Assembly (NCBI GenBank): GCA_947650365.1
Contig: OX393552.1
Coordinates: forward strand, 52,335,428 to 52,399,427
DNA length: 64,000 bases
Source: Chamaelirium japonicum
Lineage: Eukaryota > Streptophyta > Magnoliopsida > Liliales > Melanthiaceae
Direction: 5' to 3'
Each line of letters starts with the position of its first letter. The stretch's first letter is position 1. The notes below the pieces were generated by a model, which saw only the letters and a program-made list of their open reading frames with translations, did no database searches and had not been told where the DNA came from. Positions 51,690 to 63,639 of this stretch are shown one piece after another. The position numbers and the translations under genes were made by a program.

Positions 51690-53120
51690 GGTAGTATATG
51701 CAGGCGGGTAGTTTTTAATATGCCTTGCTAAAATTGTAAAAAATGATTTTAAAATAGTATATATCTATAGTTATAAAAATGGTAGTATATGCCTTGCTAG
51801 AATTTTCTTTTAACATTGTTAAACAATTTTGCTAGAATTTTCTTTTAAAATTGGTAGTTTTTAGGCTTCTCCATATTTTTTTAATATTGTTAAACATTTC
51901 TTTTAAGTAACTATATAATTATACATGTGGGTAGTTATTTTTTTTTTAAAAAAAAATTTGCCCATCTGTTGTACTGTTGGTTTTTTTAAAAAAAATTGCC
52001 CACCAGTTTTAAAAAATTTTATGAACCCTAAATCCTTAACCCCTAGATACGTCAGGTACATCTATCTACATCATATTTTACAAAAAAAAATTTCTTTATT
52101 ATTAACTTTGTACTTTCACACAAAATTACCTCTAATAGTTAATCTTGCGTGAAATTTTTAAAATCGAATATATTTTTGTAAGTTTTTTCAAAAATATATC
52201 ACTCACATCCTCAGTTGATGAATCAGAACTAGTATCACTAGCTTCTAACGATGAATCACTATCTTGTAATATAACATTAGTACATTCTACATTATCATGC
52301 TCTTAAGGAGAGATTATCAAAAAATTATATATTTTATTTTGAGAAAATGCTGATGAGCTAGGCTCGCCATGATGATAATTAGTCAGTTGGTAACTATTAT
52401 AATTATCTATTATATTAATTTATAGATATTCAATAAAAATTTCAATATTGCTGGAAGCTACTAGTGTAGATTGCACGACAAAATATCATGTATTTCTACT
52501 AAATAAGAATTATTCTCACAATTCTATAAACTGACCTTAATAAGAAGCCGAAAGGGAGACCACATACGGAAGCAACGCCACTTTGAAGCTTCGGTGGCAT
52601 ACTATCGGGTCCAAGTGCTATGATCCTAGCGTTCCCTTCTATATATGTTATATTTTTTTAATATAGCCATCGTATCGATAAACTATCAGAATCCGAGATC
52701 CCATGATAGAAGAAATAAGATTAGACTAGCTGCTGCAATGAGAATGAGAATATGTACGAGATAGAATAAATAGATAGATGTTGTAATGAGAATGAGAGAG
52801 AGAGAAAAACGCCGCTCGGACTCGGTTGGAGATACTCTGGAAGAAAGAAAACGTCATATGTACTTAGTTGGAGAAGCTCTGAGAGAATGAAAACCCAGCT
52901 CGGACTCGGTTGGAGATGCTTCGAGAAAGAGAAAGTGAGAGTGAGAGATAATATAGACGTACACTATATATAAATAGATTCTTACTAGCCATTGGAAACT
53001 ATCATTGGAAAATATATCCGTTGGTTTGTTTTTATTAGGACGTGCATCGAACAACCATCAAATTACGAGCCATCCATTGCTAGCTCTGTGTTGGAAAGTG
53101 CATCGATCAACCATCAAAAA
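51690..53120. other. centre of the palindrome-array element, no gene
   Basis: AT-rich sequence with no open frame above about 75 codons. A GACTCGGTTGGAGATGCT-like word recurs at about 52820, 52860 and 52910, making a short tandem repeat of about 50 bp. Confidence 0.5.
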
Positions 53121-53760
53121 AATAATTAAAAATAGCTTATCCGCCTGTACAATAGGTGGCATAAATAAAAAATTTGAAATAAACAAACAAACAAACCCGC
53201 CTGTATAACAGGCGGGAAAATTAAAAAAATCCAAATCTACACTAGCCGTTGGAAACTACAGTTGGAAAATATAATTGTTGGTTTGTTTTTTATTAAGGCG
53301 TGCATCGAACAACCATACAATTATAAGTTGTTCGTTGTGTTGGGGGTGCGCATCGAATAGCCACCAAAAAAAAAATTAAAAATAGCTTACCCGCATGTTC
53401 AATAGGCGGGCAAATAAAAAATAAAAAAACACAAATCAATTCAACCCGCCTATACAGCTAGCTTTTTAAAAAAAAATATATAAACAAATTCGCTTGTACA
53501 ATAGGCAGACAAATAAAAAAAAATGAATTTACTCAACCTGCCTATCAAACAGGCAGAATGTTTTTTTTAAAAGAAATATATCTACTAACCGCCTATACAA
53601 CAGGCTAGGGGTTAAATAAAAAAATAAAAAAGAATAGTCCGCCTATTCTATAGGCAAGTAAAACATTTTCTCATAAATACCGCTGCTTTGTACCCTTTTT
53701 TTATAAATATATTATTTTTTATAATATTTTTAAAAATTTATTATTAATTTTTTGATTGAA

Positions 53761-54921
53761 TCTTTTATTGAAACTCTGGATAATCATAAATCAAGTATAG
53801 ATGCACACTTTGGAACACTCAAATAACATTTGTAACACATCTAGGGGTGTAGAGTTTCACATAGCATATATTCAATGTATTGAGTGTATGAGTCTTGAAC
53901 AATCTTGTTTGGTCTGGTTTTGATATATATATTTTTAAATACTTTTTAATCTTTTTTGTGGATAAAAATATTTTAAAAATAAAGATTAGTTGATTGTTAA
54001 AATAATATTTTAAATAATTTTAAAAGCGGACTTAAAACAAAAAAGTTATGCAAGTTTGAAATTATACAAAAATTATGCAGAAATGTGAAGCACTGTTTTT
54101 TTACCAAGTCTGAAAAAACGAGTTTTTATATAAAAAATTTTTTATTCATTCAAAATTTTCTAAGACGGACCATGATTTTCTAGATGCACTTGTACTTCTA
54201 CATCTTGCAGAATTTTTTAAGCTAAAAAGGAGTTGATTTATCACTTTTATCATCATGTAGATTTTATAAAAAATACTGAAAATTATTTTCTCCTACTAAA
54301 CTGAAAGTATACTTCTTGAATTCTTTGGTTTTTGATTTTTTTGATATTTTTATTGAAATCAATTGGGAGTTTATTTACTTAATTATATATATAATAACTT
54401 AAAGTTTGTGTTCTTAAATGTTATTATATGTAAACAAGCGACTGAGAACCAAATCAAAAGCTTCCTTTTTATGACCAGATTCATAATTTTGGTATTATTT
54501 TACAAAAAATTTTAAAATTTTTCAAAATTTTTGTAAACCGAGGACATGTGCCCCAAGAGTTCCCATCACCTCCCGTCGATTAGCTCTGGTCGGTGGGCTC
54601 GGCGCACATCACTGCAGCACACGGTTGACCTAGTGCGATTCACTTTGGGTCACCAACCATCATGCAGTTATGATGAGTGTCGGGCCCACCGATCGGGCCG
54701 ACCGACTGGAGGAGATTTGAACTCATGGCCAAAGGGTGCAACGTAACCCCAACTGTGGAAACAGTTGGCTACAGCCGTTCGTAGTTGAACCGTATGAATA
54801 CTCCCTAAAAACATCCAAACAGTAACGTGTCGACTTCATATTACTACGCGTCCCAGTCGTGTGTGCCAGCTTTCCTACTTCAAAGTTCAAACAATCGAAA
54901 TGGACACATGAATTCCGTACT
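53761..54921. other. intergenic, no gene seen
   Basis: AT-rich to about 54540. Then a 180-bp GC-rich piece (54560-54730) shares GTCGGTGGGCTCGGCG and TTTGAACTCATGGCC-type words with the hAT minisatellite (13354 onwards) and with 37400-37480, marking a dispersed repeat. Confidence 0.5.
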
Positions 54922-55329
54922 CCCTCTCTCTTCTCTCTCTCTCTCTCTTACTCTCTCTATTTAAAGGGGCGCTCTCTCTCTCTTAGTGTCTCTCTCTCTT
55001 ACTCTCTATTTAAATGGGCGCTCTCTCTCTCTCTCTCTTATCTCTCTCTTAGTGTCTCTCTCTCTCTAAATGTACCATCACTCTCTCTCTCTCTCTCTCT
55101 CTAAATGTACCCTCTCTCTCTCTCTCTCTCTCTCTAACTCTCTCCATTTATAGCAGCGGATTCTTGGTGGAGTCATCATAGCTCCTTAACGGTACCGAAA
55201 GCTACGAAGCCACTCGATACGTTCGCTTTCCAAAAAGGTGGGAGATTCGGAATTCCTTCCCGTTTCTTTCGGACGAGCGCGGCCCTCCGCTTACACGAAC
55301 AGGCCACGAAAGCCGTCCGGCGGTGGGGG
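54922..55329 (+). promoter_or_regulatory. CT-rich promoter/leader of the plastid lipase gene
   Basis: Tandem CT-rich units of roughly 55-60 bp contain CTATTTAAAGGGGCGCTC twice (near 54956 and 55006). Further (CT)n runs continue to about 55135, and ATTTATAGC near 55146 is a possible TATA box. The start of transcription is probably close to 55175. CT-rich leaders are common in plant promoters. The duplicated TATTTAAA words could be alternative TATA boxes. Confidence 0.55.
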
Positions 55330-58300
55330 ATGGACAGCCTCAGGTTCCTCCGGGGGGTCTCCTCGCCGCCGGTCTCCGTCGGGCTCGACGCCCGGGCCCA
55401 CCACCCCCCGCCGCAGCTCTGCGCCGTGGGGCCGCGTGCCGCCGCCGCCGCGGTGGCGGAGACGGCGGCCGAAGCGTCTCCGCCGCACTCCTACATGTTC
55501 CTCCGCCCGCTGCGGAGGCTCTGGCCCGGGGGAGGGGGAGGAGACGAGAAGGGGAAGGGGAGCCACGAGTTTACCATTGAGGAGGAAGGGGAGGCGGAGG
55601 GGCGGCGAGGCGGGAATTGGGTGCTGAACATACTGCGGGTGCGATCGCTGTGGGCGGACGCGAGGGGGGGAGGAGCGGGGGTTGTGGTTGCGGAGGGGGA
55701 GGTGAGCGGTGGTGACGGGGCGGAGGAGGTGGTTGTGGAGGAGGACGAAAGGGGTTGCGGTGGTGGGTGCGGATCGGAAGGATGCGAGGTGGAGGAGGGG
55801 GTAGAGGCAGAGCGGGTGGCCTTCGACCGGGAATCATTCTCGCGGTTGCTCCGGCGGGTGCCGCTGGTGGAGGCGGAGCTGTACGCCAAGATGTCGTACC
55901 TCAGCAATCTCGCCTACACCATCCCCAAGATCAAGGTTCGATTTTTTTTTTTTTGTAAGAAATCTCTTCCTATTTCCATTTTTTTTTTCTGAGTTTCTTT
56001 GTCGGTTCAAAAATTTGTATTTTGATCAGCATTCCGTCGTTCAATCATGAAATTTCTGTAGGGTAAATTAAAGGGGATTTTCTGGGAACAAATCAAGATA
56101 CCCAATTTGCTCCTGTCAATGCAATCTGCATTTTCACAACAGTTAATCTTCAGCTTTTTTCATTCCAAAAAAAAAAACTTCATTCATTTTATTTTCACGC
56201 AATAAATATCGGAAAAAATTGTGTTGTTGTGGGAAAATGTTTTCATTTTGAGAATTTCAGGCCATCAGATGGTGTAATGTGCCTAAATAGTTATCGAGCC
56301 CAATCTCCATCAGCTCTGGAGCTTTTGGGAAAACGGTCGGATCAGTAACATTTGGTATCAGAGCCAACCGCACGTCCAAGATTCGAATCCCGGAAGGGGC
56401 GACCTATAGGCCGGATTCAAATGAGTGAAAGCCGGCCATAAATTTCTCGATTTTCTAATGCTGAAAATCATGCATTTCTCATGATATCTTGCAGTCAAAA
56501 CTTTGTTTTCATGAACTTTTCTGCTCAAATCATGCATTCTGACAATAGTTTTGCTCTCTTCTTCAGCCTGCAAGCCTCTTGAAATACCATGGCTTGCATT
56601 TTGTTACTTCCTCGCTGGAGAAGAAAGCTGGATTCTTAAATGCTCCGAAGGAGCAGGCGCCAGCTCAAGATCGAGAGCCGGAGGTGAAGTCGAGCGATGC
56701 TGAGAAGGTTGAAAAAGAGAGGGAAGACGCCAATGGAATAAGCGCATCGGCTGCCTATCAAATTGCAGCTTCCGCTGCCTCTTACCTGCAATCTCGAACG
56801 AAGGGCATTCTTCCCTTCGGGTCTGCGAAGGCAGTGATGGGGACGGATTCGCCCGGGGGAGGAGGCGGTGGTGATGGCGGATCGGAGGCCGTGAGCTCTG
56901 ACGTGGCATCTTTTGTGGCCACCGCAAATTCGGTCGCCGCAGTGGTTGCCGGGGACGAGGAGAGGAAACAAGCTGTCGCAAAGGGTTTGAACTCAGCACA
57001 GTCCTCACCTTGCGAGTGGTTTATATGTGATGACGATCGCAGCGGGACACGATGTTTTGTTATTCAGGTGAGATCATTGTCCTTGTGTCTTACTAAATTT
57101 TCACGCGATATTGATTTTATTATCTCGATGCGCAGGGTTCCGAATCTCTGGCTTCTTGGCAGACAAATCTTCTATTTGAACCGACTCAATTTGAGGTATT
57201 AGTCTTTAGAAGTGATCTGGTATTTATGTAATTTGTCCTCGAAACCTCAATAATCTTTTTTAGATTGTGCCTTCCTTATTAAGGTGCTTGTGTAAGTAGA
57301 AATGAAAGAAAAATCCGAGCTCTCGTTCGAGCATCTCCATCCCTTGCTCAAACCCTTAACTCGGATTTGAATCCGAGTACAAAAACTCCAAAATCAGTTC
57401 CAACCCTTTACTCAAACTCATACCAAATTGAATCGAGTTTTACTCGGATTTTTCACCAAATCGAGTGAGGCTCAAACCTCATACCAAAGTCCCAAAGGCC
57501 ATATCCGAGGCCTTCCCTATTTACAACATTGCCATCCAAATGTTGAGTTTTTACTCAAATCTGAGTAAGAGCTCCAAAATCAGCTCTGGCGCTTACTCAA
57601 ACTCATATCAGATTGAGTTTTTACTCAAATTTGAGTAAGGGTTGGAGTGCTCTTTATCAGATTGAGTTTTTACTCAGATTTGAGTAAGGGCGGGAGATGC
57701 TCTTAAGCATTCATCTTCCGTATTCTATCGGATTAGTTCAGTTAAGCTTGGAAAATTTGCACTTAAGACACAAATTATGTTGGCATCATGTAATTTAACT
57801 ACTACTGTTTGAAATATTCTCTTAAGGGCAAACTACAAAAACCTCCCCTGAACTACGCACATCATTTCATATTGGTCCCTCGACTTTTTCTTAACAATTT
57901 GAACTCTAAACTATGCTCCGTCTGCATTTATTCCCTGGGATAAAAATTTGACATAGGGGGCTAAATGCAAATGGTGCTTAGTTCAGGGGTTCAAATTGTT
58001 CAAAAAAAAAAAGTTTGAGGGACCAATATGAAATGAGGTGCGTACTTCAGGGGAATTTTTTGAATTTGCCCTTCTTAATTGATTCATTTCAAAGGGAAAT
58101 CGGCTTCGATCTATCGAACTATTAATCTAGTGGCATTCGTTCCGTAAATCTGTATCCCTATGAATTTACTTTTTATCCACTAATTATAGCTTGATTAGAA
58201 CATACATATTTAGTCTCCATTCTTACATAATAAAATTTGTTGCACTCTGTTGTCCAGGGACTGGATGTACTAGTGCACAGGGGTATCTATGAAGCTGCCA

Positions 58301-59667
58301 AGGGCATTTATCAGCAGATGCTGCCAGAAATCCAATATCATTTGAAGTCTCGTGGCAACTCGTCTACTCTTCGCTTCACCGGCCACTCTCTCGGTGGAAG
58401 CCTCGCACTGCTCGTGAATCTCATGTTACTGATCCGAGGAGATGCGCCGCTCTCGTCCTTGCTGCCGGTGATAACTTTTGGCGCACCGTCCATCATGTGC
58501 AATGGCAACTACTTGCTTCGGAAGCTGGGGTTGCCGCAAAGCCACGTTCAAGCGATTACGATGCACCGAGACATTGTCCCCCGCGCTTTCTCTTGCAACT
58601 ACCCGGATCATGTTGCTAATATTCTCACGGCCATAAATGGAAATTTCCGTAACCATCCATGTCTCAAGAACCAGGTGAAATCTTTCTCCATCGATAATTT
58701 TGAAGTTTAAACATGAATGCTAAGTTGCCTAAACTTGAGGATTAGGTCCAAAAAAAGCCCAATAAGCATATGTATTGGATTGGATTCCAATCCAAGTTTG
58801 GGTTGGATTGGAATGAGAATCTTCAAAACTGATCAGGGTTGGATCAGTTTGAGTTTTGTCTATATGGGTCAGTTTCAAACCGATGCACACCCCTAGCGAA
58901 AGAAAATCATCAGTCTCTTTGTTGAATTTAAGTAGAACTGATAAACTTTCAGTTGTTTATATGTTTCATCTGTACAGAAGCACACTTCTCTGGTTTCAGT
59001 TGATGGAAGTCTTCTTGAAATAGTGTGGTCGACTTGTATGTCAGAAAAATTCTAACCAGGCTGCTACCCTATTGCATGCTCTTAGCAGAAACTGCTGTAT
59101 GCACCTATGGGGAACCTTTTGATCCTACAGCCCGACGAGAAATTCTCTCCACACCACCACCTCATCCCCCCAGGGAGTGGCCTCTACCTTCTGGCCCATC
59201 CATCGCTGGAGTCCGACGATCCAACCAGGCTGTTGCACGCCGCACAGTCTGCATTCCTCAATTCTCCGCACCCTCTCGAGATCCTGAGCGACCGCTCCGC
59301 TTATGGCTCCGATGGGACCGTGTACAGGGACCACGACATGAGTGCCTACTTGAGGTCGGTGCACGGTGTGATCCATCAGGAGCTCAAACTCATCAGGAAG
59401 GCGAAGCGGGAGAGCCGACGGCTGATGTGGTGGCCTCTTGTGGCCACTGAGGGCACCTGCTCCGATGTCATGATGGGCCACCGCCCCCGATTGAAGAACT
59501 TCAAAGCACACAAATCTAACTTCGCCGGTGTGTTCAATGGAGGGAAGGAGACGATGAAGCGATTCGGAAGGATGGTTGCGTCGCAGCACGTGCGTATGTT
59601 CATCATGCTCTTGCTCCCGGCACGGCTATTGCTCGTGGGGGCAGTGCCCTTTGTAACTACCAGCTGA
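55330..59667 (+). CDS. PLIP2: plastid phospholipase A1, PLIP2/PLIP3-like (5 exons)
   Basis: Exons 55330-55935, 56567-57067, 57136-57195, 58258-58674 and 59089-59667 join with GT-AG borders and no phase breaks to 720 aa, the size of Arabidopsis PLIP2. Seen: an N-terminal plastid-targeting-like region; a block [12 protein letters not shown]; an acidic patch; [38 protein letters not shown]; then [20 protein letters not shown] and [23 protein letters not shown]. The lipase elbow GHSLG has the nucleophile at about Ser433. [17 protein letters not shown] and a late RDHDMSAYL segment supply candidate Asp/His residues. Known of the family: PLIPs release acyl groups from chloroplast membrane lipids, and PLIP2/3 respond to ABA and link to jasmonate. 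The C-terminal [17 protein letters not shown] run is hydrophobic. The first exon is strikingly GC-rich. The ATG at 55330 matches the family start MDSL. I cannot separate PLIP2 from PLIP3. Confidence 0.92.
56230..56440 (+). mobile_element. small LTR-retroelement remnant with a primer-binding site, in PLIP intron 1
   Basis: The word TGGTATCAGAGCC at 56353-56365 is the initiator-Met tRNA primer-binding site of many plant LTR retrotransposons. It follows a CA-ending word (GTAACA) two bases earlier, as an LTR end would. Only a short piece is present, so it may be a terminal-repeat-retrotransposon-in-miniature or a fragment. Confidence 0.45.
57329..57702. mobile_element. MITE with GAGCATCTCC ends, in PLIP intron 3
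   Basis: GAGCATCTCCATCCCTT at the left pairs with AAGGGCGGGAGATGCTC at the right. Inside, ACTCGGATTTGAATCCGAGT-type words and TTTTTACTCAAATTTGAG repeat in both orientations. The flanks TTC and TTA are near the TTA target of PIF/Harbinger (Tourist-like) elements. Confidence 0.65.
57826..58071. mobile_element. MITE with GGGCAAA ends, in PLIP intron 3
   Basis: GGGCAAACTACAAAAACCTC at the left pairs with GGGGAATTTTTTGAATTTGC at the right, and the inner CCTGAACTACGCAC pairs with GTGCGTACTTCAGG. It is about 246 bp. Related words occur near 50600-50700 and 61590-61820. Confidence 0.7.
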
Positions 59668-61095
59668 TTAGGGTTTGGTTTTTTTTAGTGTGATCTTGGT
59701 TGGTAGGGGTGGCATTCTTTATTCATTGGTCCTTGTATGCATGTTTTCTGAGATGAAAAGAAGAGAAATCAGAGAGGTGCTTGGAATGTAAAGAGGGAAA
59801 TATTGTTTTACAAAAATCAGTAGAGATGCAGAGGGTTTTTGGTGCAGAGTATAAGCAATTCTTCTTCAGCTTGTTTCTTTGTTTATGTGTTGGGAATCTA
59901 GACCACATGGATGTGTGCATCAAGATGAAGAAATTTACCTCCTACTCTTTGATGCATAGTAACAATATTCTCCTAATTTTTGAAAAAATTACGAATAATT
60001 TGAGAACGCAAAGGCAAACGAATTATTCGGTATCCTATGGCTTGGACAAAAACACCCGAATTATTCACAAATTTTATGAACAAATCATGAATTTAACTAT
60101 TTTGTATATGATATTTATTTTATTTTTATTATATGAATATGTGTTTTGATATCAAATTATGCAAATAGCTAGTGTGAAATAAGAATTTTTGCCCAACTCA
60201 TTCTGAACTATTCAGATTTCTTTTGAACTCCGAATTATTCGCAAACGACGAATTTGCTAATATGCTTAGGTGGTCTATTAAGAATGTAGTCGCATTTCAG
60301 CTCTTTGATTTACCGCTTGTGCCCTGGTCACCTAGTCATTTTCTAACTGGAGGAATATTTTGTTGAGGTGTGGCTTAGTAACTTTTCGTCCAATTTCTGA
60401 GAGGAGAAGACCTAAGGCAAGTATGGCTTCTCGTTGAGGAGGCGATAGATTGTACCTTTTGTTGATTCTTGGCTTCATAGTGGCTTTCGATCCTAGGCAC
60501 CTGTGGTTTTTTCTGATTTGGATTTTCACGTAAATCAATGTCTCGTGCTTGTGGTGTGTTTTTCTTTCTCTCGTCTTTACTTTTTGTTCTCCGTAAATAT
60601 ATGATTGTTCTGTTTCTGGAATTCGTTCTATTTGTATTTGTGCTTCTGCTTGTGCAGCGCAACATATTTGAGGGTTGCTTTGTTCACCATCATATCCTTG
60701 TTCGCGTTTTATCCCATCAAGATGGGGTCATCTATAGTGAAGACGGACGAGAATTTTTCGATAGGATGTCAACAACCTGAGGAGGCAGTTGATGGGTAGC
60801 AAGGCCTACACTGTTGGTTTCGCAGTTTAAGCTCGTGCAGTCAGGGAGCAACGTTCCGAGGTTTCCTTAGACCATGAAAGGGTTTAGACGTAGATAATAA
60901 GTTAGAAAAATAGGGTCGGTCCATCAAGAGATCTTAAGAAGCCTACATGGCTCCATTCCTAAAAGAGCAATGCTATGTGAACACACGTACAATACGCAAA
61001 ATCCGAACACATACTGACGTGGCGTGCATCAGCCAGCGCTCTAACACATATTTCGATGCACAAAATGTTGGCCGATCATGCCACATCAGCATGCA

Positions 61096-61139
<44 letters not shown>

Positions 61140-62202
61140 CAAGTAGCATTTTCCTTCCTAGCTATTAAAATGATATTAGTCGCCCGACCTACATTGTTGG
61201 TTACACACTTTAAGCTCAAGCTCATGCAACAAAGAGGCAACCCGTCAAAGTTCTATGAAAGAGTAATAGACCGACAACATTTGGAAAGATAGCCAATGTC
61301 TATCAAATGGTCTCGGAAATTTCTTTCCCCTATTCCTAACTTAAGTGCAAACTGAAACAAATATAATTAGCATTAGTCGACTCTTTTGAGCCTATCACAT
61401 TGGGGTTTCTTGGTTGGCTGGCGGATTCTAGGGTTTTTATCTCTTCCTTGCGGGTTGATGGATCCGATGGTTGTCTAATCAAGAAGACGGTTGTCGTCTT
61501 CTTCTTTAGCTGCGCCAAGTGGCATCATCACATTCCTATATCAATGGTGTAAGAAGAGCACTCCATTCTTCCAAAGCACACTTTACACTCCTTAGGTTTA
61601 GCTCGAAATTACTTTAACACCCCTATCGTTAACAAACTACATTTTGCGCCCCTTCAATTGAGTTTTGATTAGATAGAAATTACCAAATGAGGAAATTTAG
61701 TAGTTGGCAGAAGGGGGTGCTGTGCTACCATTTAGAACTATAGGGACCGATTTGAAGCAAAAAAAAAAAGACTTCAGGGGGTTTAAGTGATTTTGGACTA
61801 AACTTCAGGGTGTGATCTACCCTAAAATGTCGGAAAATTTTATAACCCCACAAACCTGTAAACAAACCTTGTTACCCATTAAACTTAAGTGCACCCCGTT
61901 TTCTTGGATTATACCCACTTCCATTCCGAAAATGACTCTAACCCCATCCCCTTGAATAAACCCCGGTTGAACTTATCATTCTTGTTAAATATACCCCAAC
62001 AATTAAACTGGTCACGCCCTTGAATACACCCCAGTTAAACCTCATCGCCCCTCTTGAACATACCCCTATTAATGTTTGTATCCAGTAGCTTCTATCCCCT
62101 TTTTCATGTCTATCATGTAATTTCAACCCATAATCAACTCCACTTTTCATGTCTATCTTGGAAAAGCGAATACACACGCACGCGCGCGCGCGCGTGCACG
62201 CG

Positions 62203-62270
<68 letters not shown>

Positions 62271-62458
62271 ATTAAGATGCAGTCTTGGAAGACAAAATAG
62301 CAGTAATGCCAACATTAAGATGAAGACAAAACATTATGAGAGAGGACATTATCTTGCCTTCACAACAATGACTACTAAACATATGTAGATGGATAGACAA
62401 ACAGGCCATCCGTTATGGAATGCAGCCATAAAGTTTTATCAAATGTTTCATGAGATTC
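59668..62458. other. intergenic region after PLIP, no gene seen
   Basis: The 3' end of the lipase transcript probably lies within the first 150-250 bases. The rest is AT-rich. It contains a GT microsatellite (61101-61138), a MITE-like stretch with a CTTCAGGGGGTTTAAGTG word (about 61570-61825), and a CA/CG/GA compound microsatellite (62168-62266). Confidence 0.5.
62168..62266. repeat. (CA)(CG)(GA)n compound microsatellite
   Basis: ACACGCACGCGCGCGCGCGC, then CACACACA, then about 26 GA units. Confidence 0.97.
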
Positions 62459-62677
62459 CTACATGCTGATCTTACCGGCCAAGTACCAAGAATGAACTGC
62501 GAGGCCGCCGAACGCAAAGATATTGGCGAGCGACGAAAGGCCATGGATCATCCCGAACTTCTTGTTCATGGCGGAAAGGCTCGGATTTGCTTTCGCCACT
62601 TCCACATTCTTCGACCATCCGACTTCCTCACCGATGCTCAGCTCTCTTTCAACCTTGTGCCTCTTCTTCATCATCTG
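62459..62677 (-). CDS. last exon of a TMEM205-like (DUF4149) / LEA-associated protein gene
   Basis: The minus strand reads QMMKKRHKVERELS, then EEVGWSKNVEVAKANPS, MNKKFGMIHGLSSLAN, a hydrophobic IFAFGGLAV and HSWYLAGKISM, followed by TAG. This is the conserved C-terminal end of plant proteins carrying a TMEM205-like (DUF4149) membrane domain. A pyrimidine-rich stretch and TTGGAG before CAGATGATG suggest an acceptor at about 62677 (62674 is the alternative). No upstream exon is recognisable between here and 64000. Either a long intron extends past the window or the exon is an isolated pseudogene fragment. The frame is intact and conserved, so a real exon is more likely. Confidence 0.72.
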   Translation of the reverse strand, partial: QMMKKRHKVERELSIGEEVGWSKNVEVAKANPSLSAMNKKFGMIHGLSSLANIFAFGGLAVHSWYLAGKISM

Positions 62678-62913
62678 CTCCAACGCAGAAAACGATGCTC
62701 ATTCAAAACAGAATAAGGTCCTATGCTCAAGAGGTAGACAAAGAACCGATCCCATTTAAGATGGGCACAACCACATTAAAGAAATATTAAGTTTCCCCTT
62801 GATTTTTAAAATCCAGTCAGCAGCACTTTAATAATTTGCACGATTTTTTTTTATTTGGTAACCACTGCAATAATATCAAATGCATATGAAATTCTAAGAG
62901 AGATTAAAACTAA

Positions 62914-63321
62914 TAGCATCTCCAACGGACTCCTAGCTTTGCTCCCTATTTTAGGGAGTAAAAACCACCACATCAGCTAAAATAGGGAGTAGAGTAAAGG
63001 AGCACTCCAACCGGCTCCTGGCCCACTCCCTATTAAAGTGGAATGTTCAAACTGCCCTCGGACAAACCATCAAATAACCCAAGCCGTTGGACAAACAGAT
63101 ATATTTAAAACGGTCAAAATCAACAACGGTGAGATTCAAAGCTCCACGTTGGGTGGGATCCATCATTACCAAGCGGCTGCTCACTCGTCAAGGGTGGCAT
63201 GCGATTTCCCGTTCCCTAAAAATAGTGAGGATGTGTAGCGAGCCGGTTGGGGGCGGATTCCAGGTCCTTCGCTTGCTACTTCAGCAAAATAGGGGGAGAT
63301 AGGAGTCAATTGGAGATGCTC
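62914..63321. mobile_element. Tourist/Harbinger-type MITE
   Basis: The ends TAGCATCTCCAACGGACTCC and GGAGTCAATTGGAGATGCTC pair imperfectly. The flanks TAA (62911-62913) and TAA (63322-63324) are the 3-bp target of PIF/Harbinger elements. Words TAGGGAGTAAAA and AAAATAGGGGGAGATAGGAG continue the symmetry inward. It lies in the presumed intron of the TMEM205-like gene. Confidence 0.75.
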
Positions 63322-63639
63322 TAAGTATAAGAAAAAGGTTTTTACTTTTTAGTATTTGTTATTAACAAATTGTTATTGTCAAAGGTGTTCTGCCTTGGAA
63401 GGTCCCAACACCTTGTGAAGGACCGGCTAGGCACTTATTTTCTAACACTAATTAAATTGCACATTTTTTAAATACAAAGTAAATATATATAATATGGATT
63501 AGTTAAATTTTTTGGCTCGTAATATTTAATGTCTATAATGTTTTTATTTAATAATCTGCAGTCACGTGTCTGTGTGCGTGCGCGTGCGCGTGCGTCTTGC
63601 TGAGCTCTAGGTACGCATCTTCGAATATCTATTAACATA

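Larger units (their letters stand above)
50060..53760. mobile_element. 3.7-kb element with palindrome arrays at both ends, family unknown
   Basis: Both outer ends share, inverted, an A/T-rich word and a TATTTATAAAAAGGGTACAAA-type segment (near 50111 left and 53690 right). Inside each end lies an array of a 21-bp palindrome, CCCGCCTGTTGTACAGGCGGG and variants. On the left they occur at about 50160, 50205, 50245, 50300, 50400 and 50445. On the right they occur at about 53130, 53195, 53390, 53440, 53490, 53550, 53590 and 53640. The middle (51690-53100) is AT-rich and has no long frame. The arrangement recalls subterminal transposase-binding arrays of CACTA or Mutator elements, but CACTA ends are not seen. 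Confidence 0.6.

Noticed and set aside
55238-55907. Alternative-frame and antisense Arg/Pro-rich frames over the first lipase exon
   Set aside because: The exon is very GC-rich, so all frames stay open. Only the frame starting at 55330 joins in phase with conserved downstream PLIP exons.
59025-59450. Frame shifted relative to the last lipase exon
   Set aside because: It overlaps the conserved PLIP exon in a different phase and shows no family similarity.
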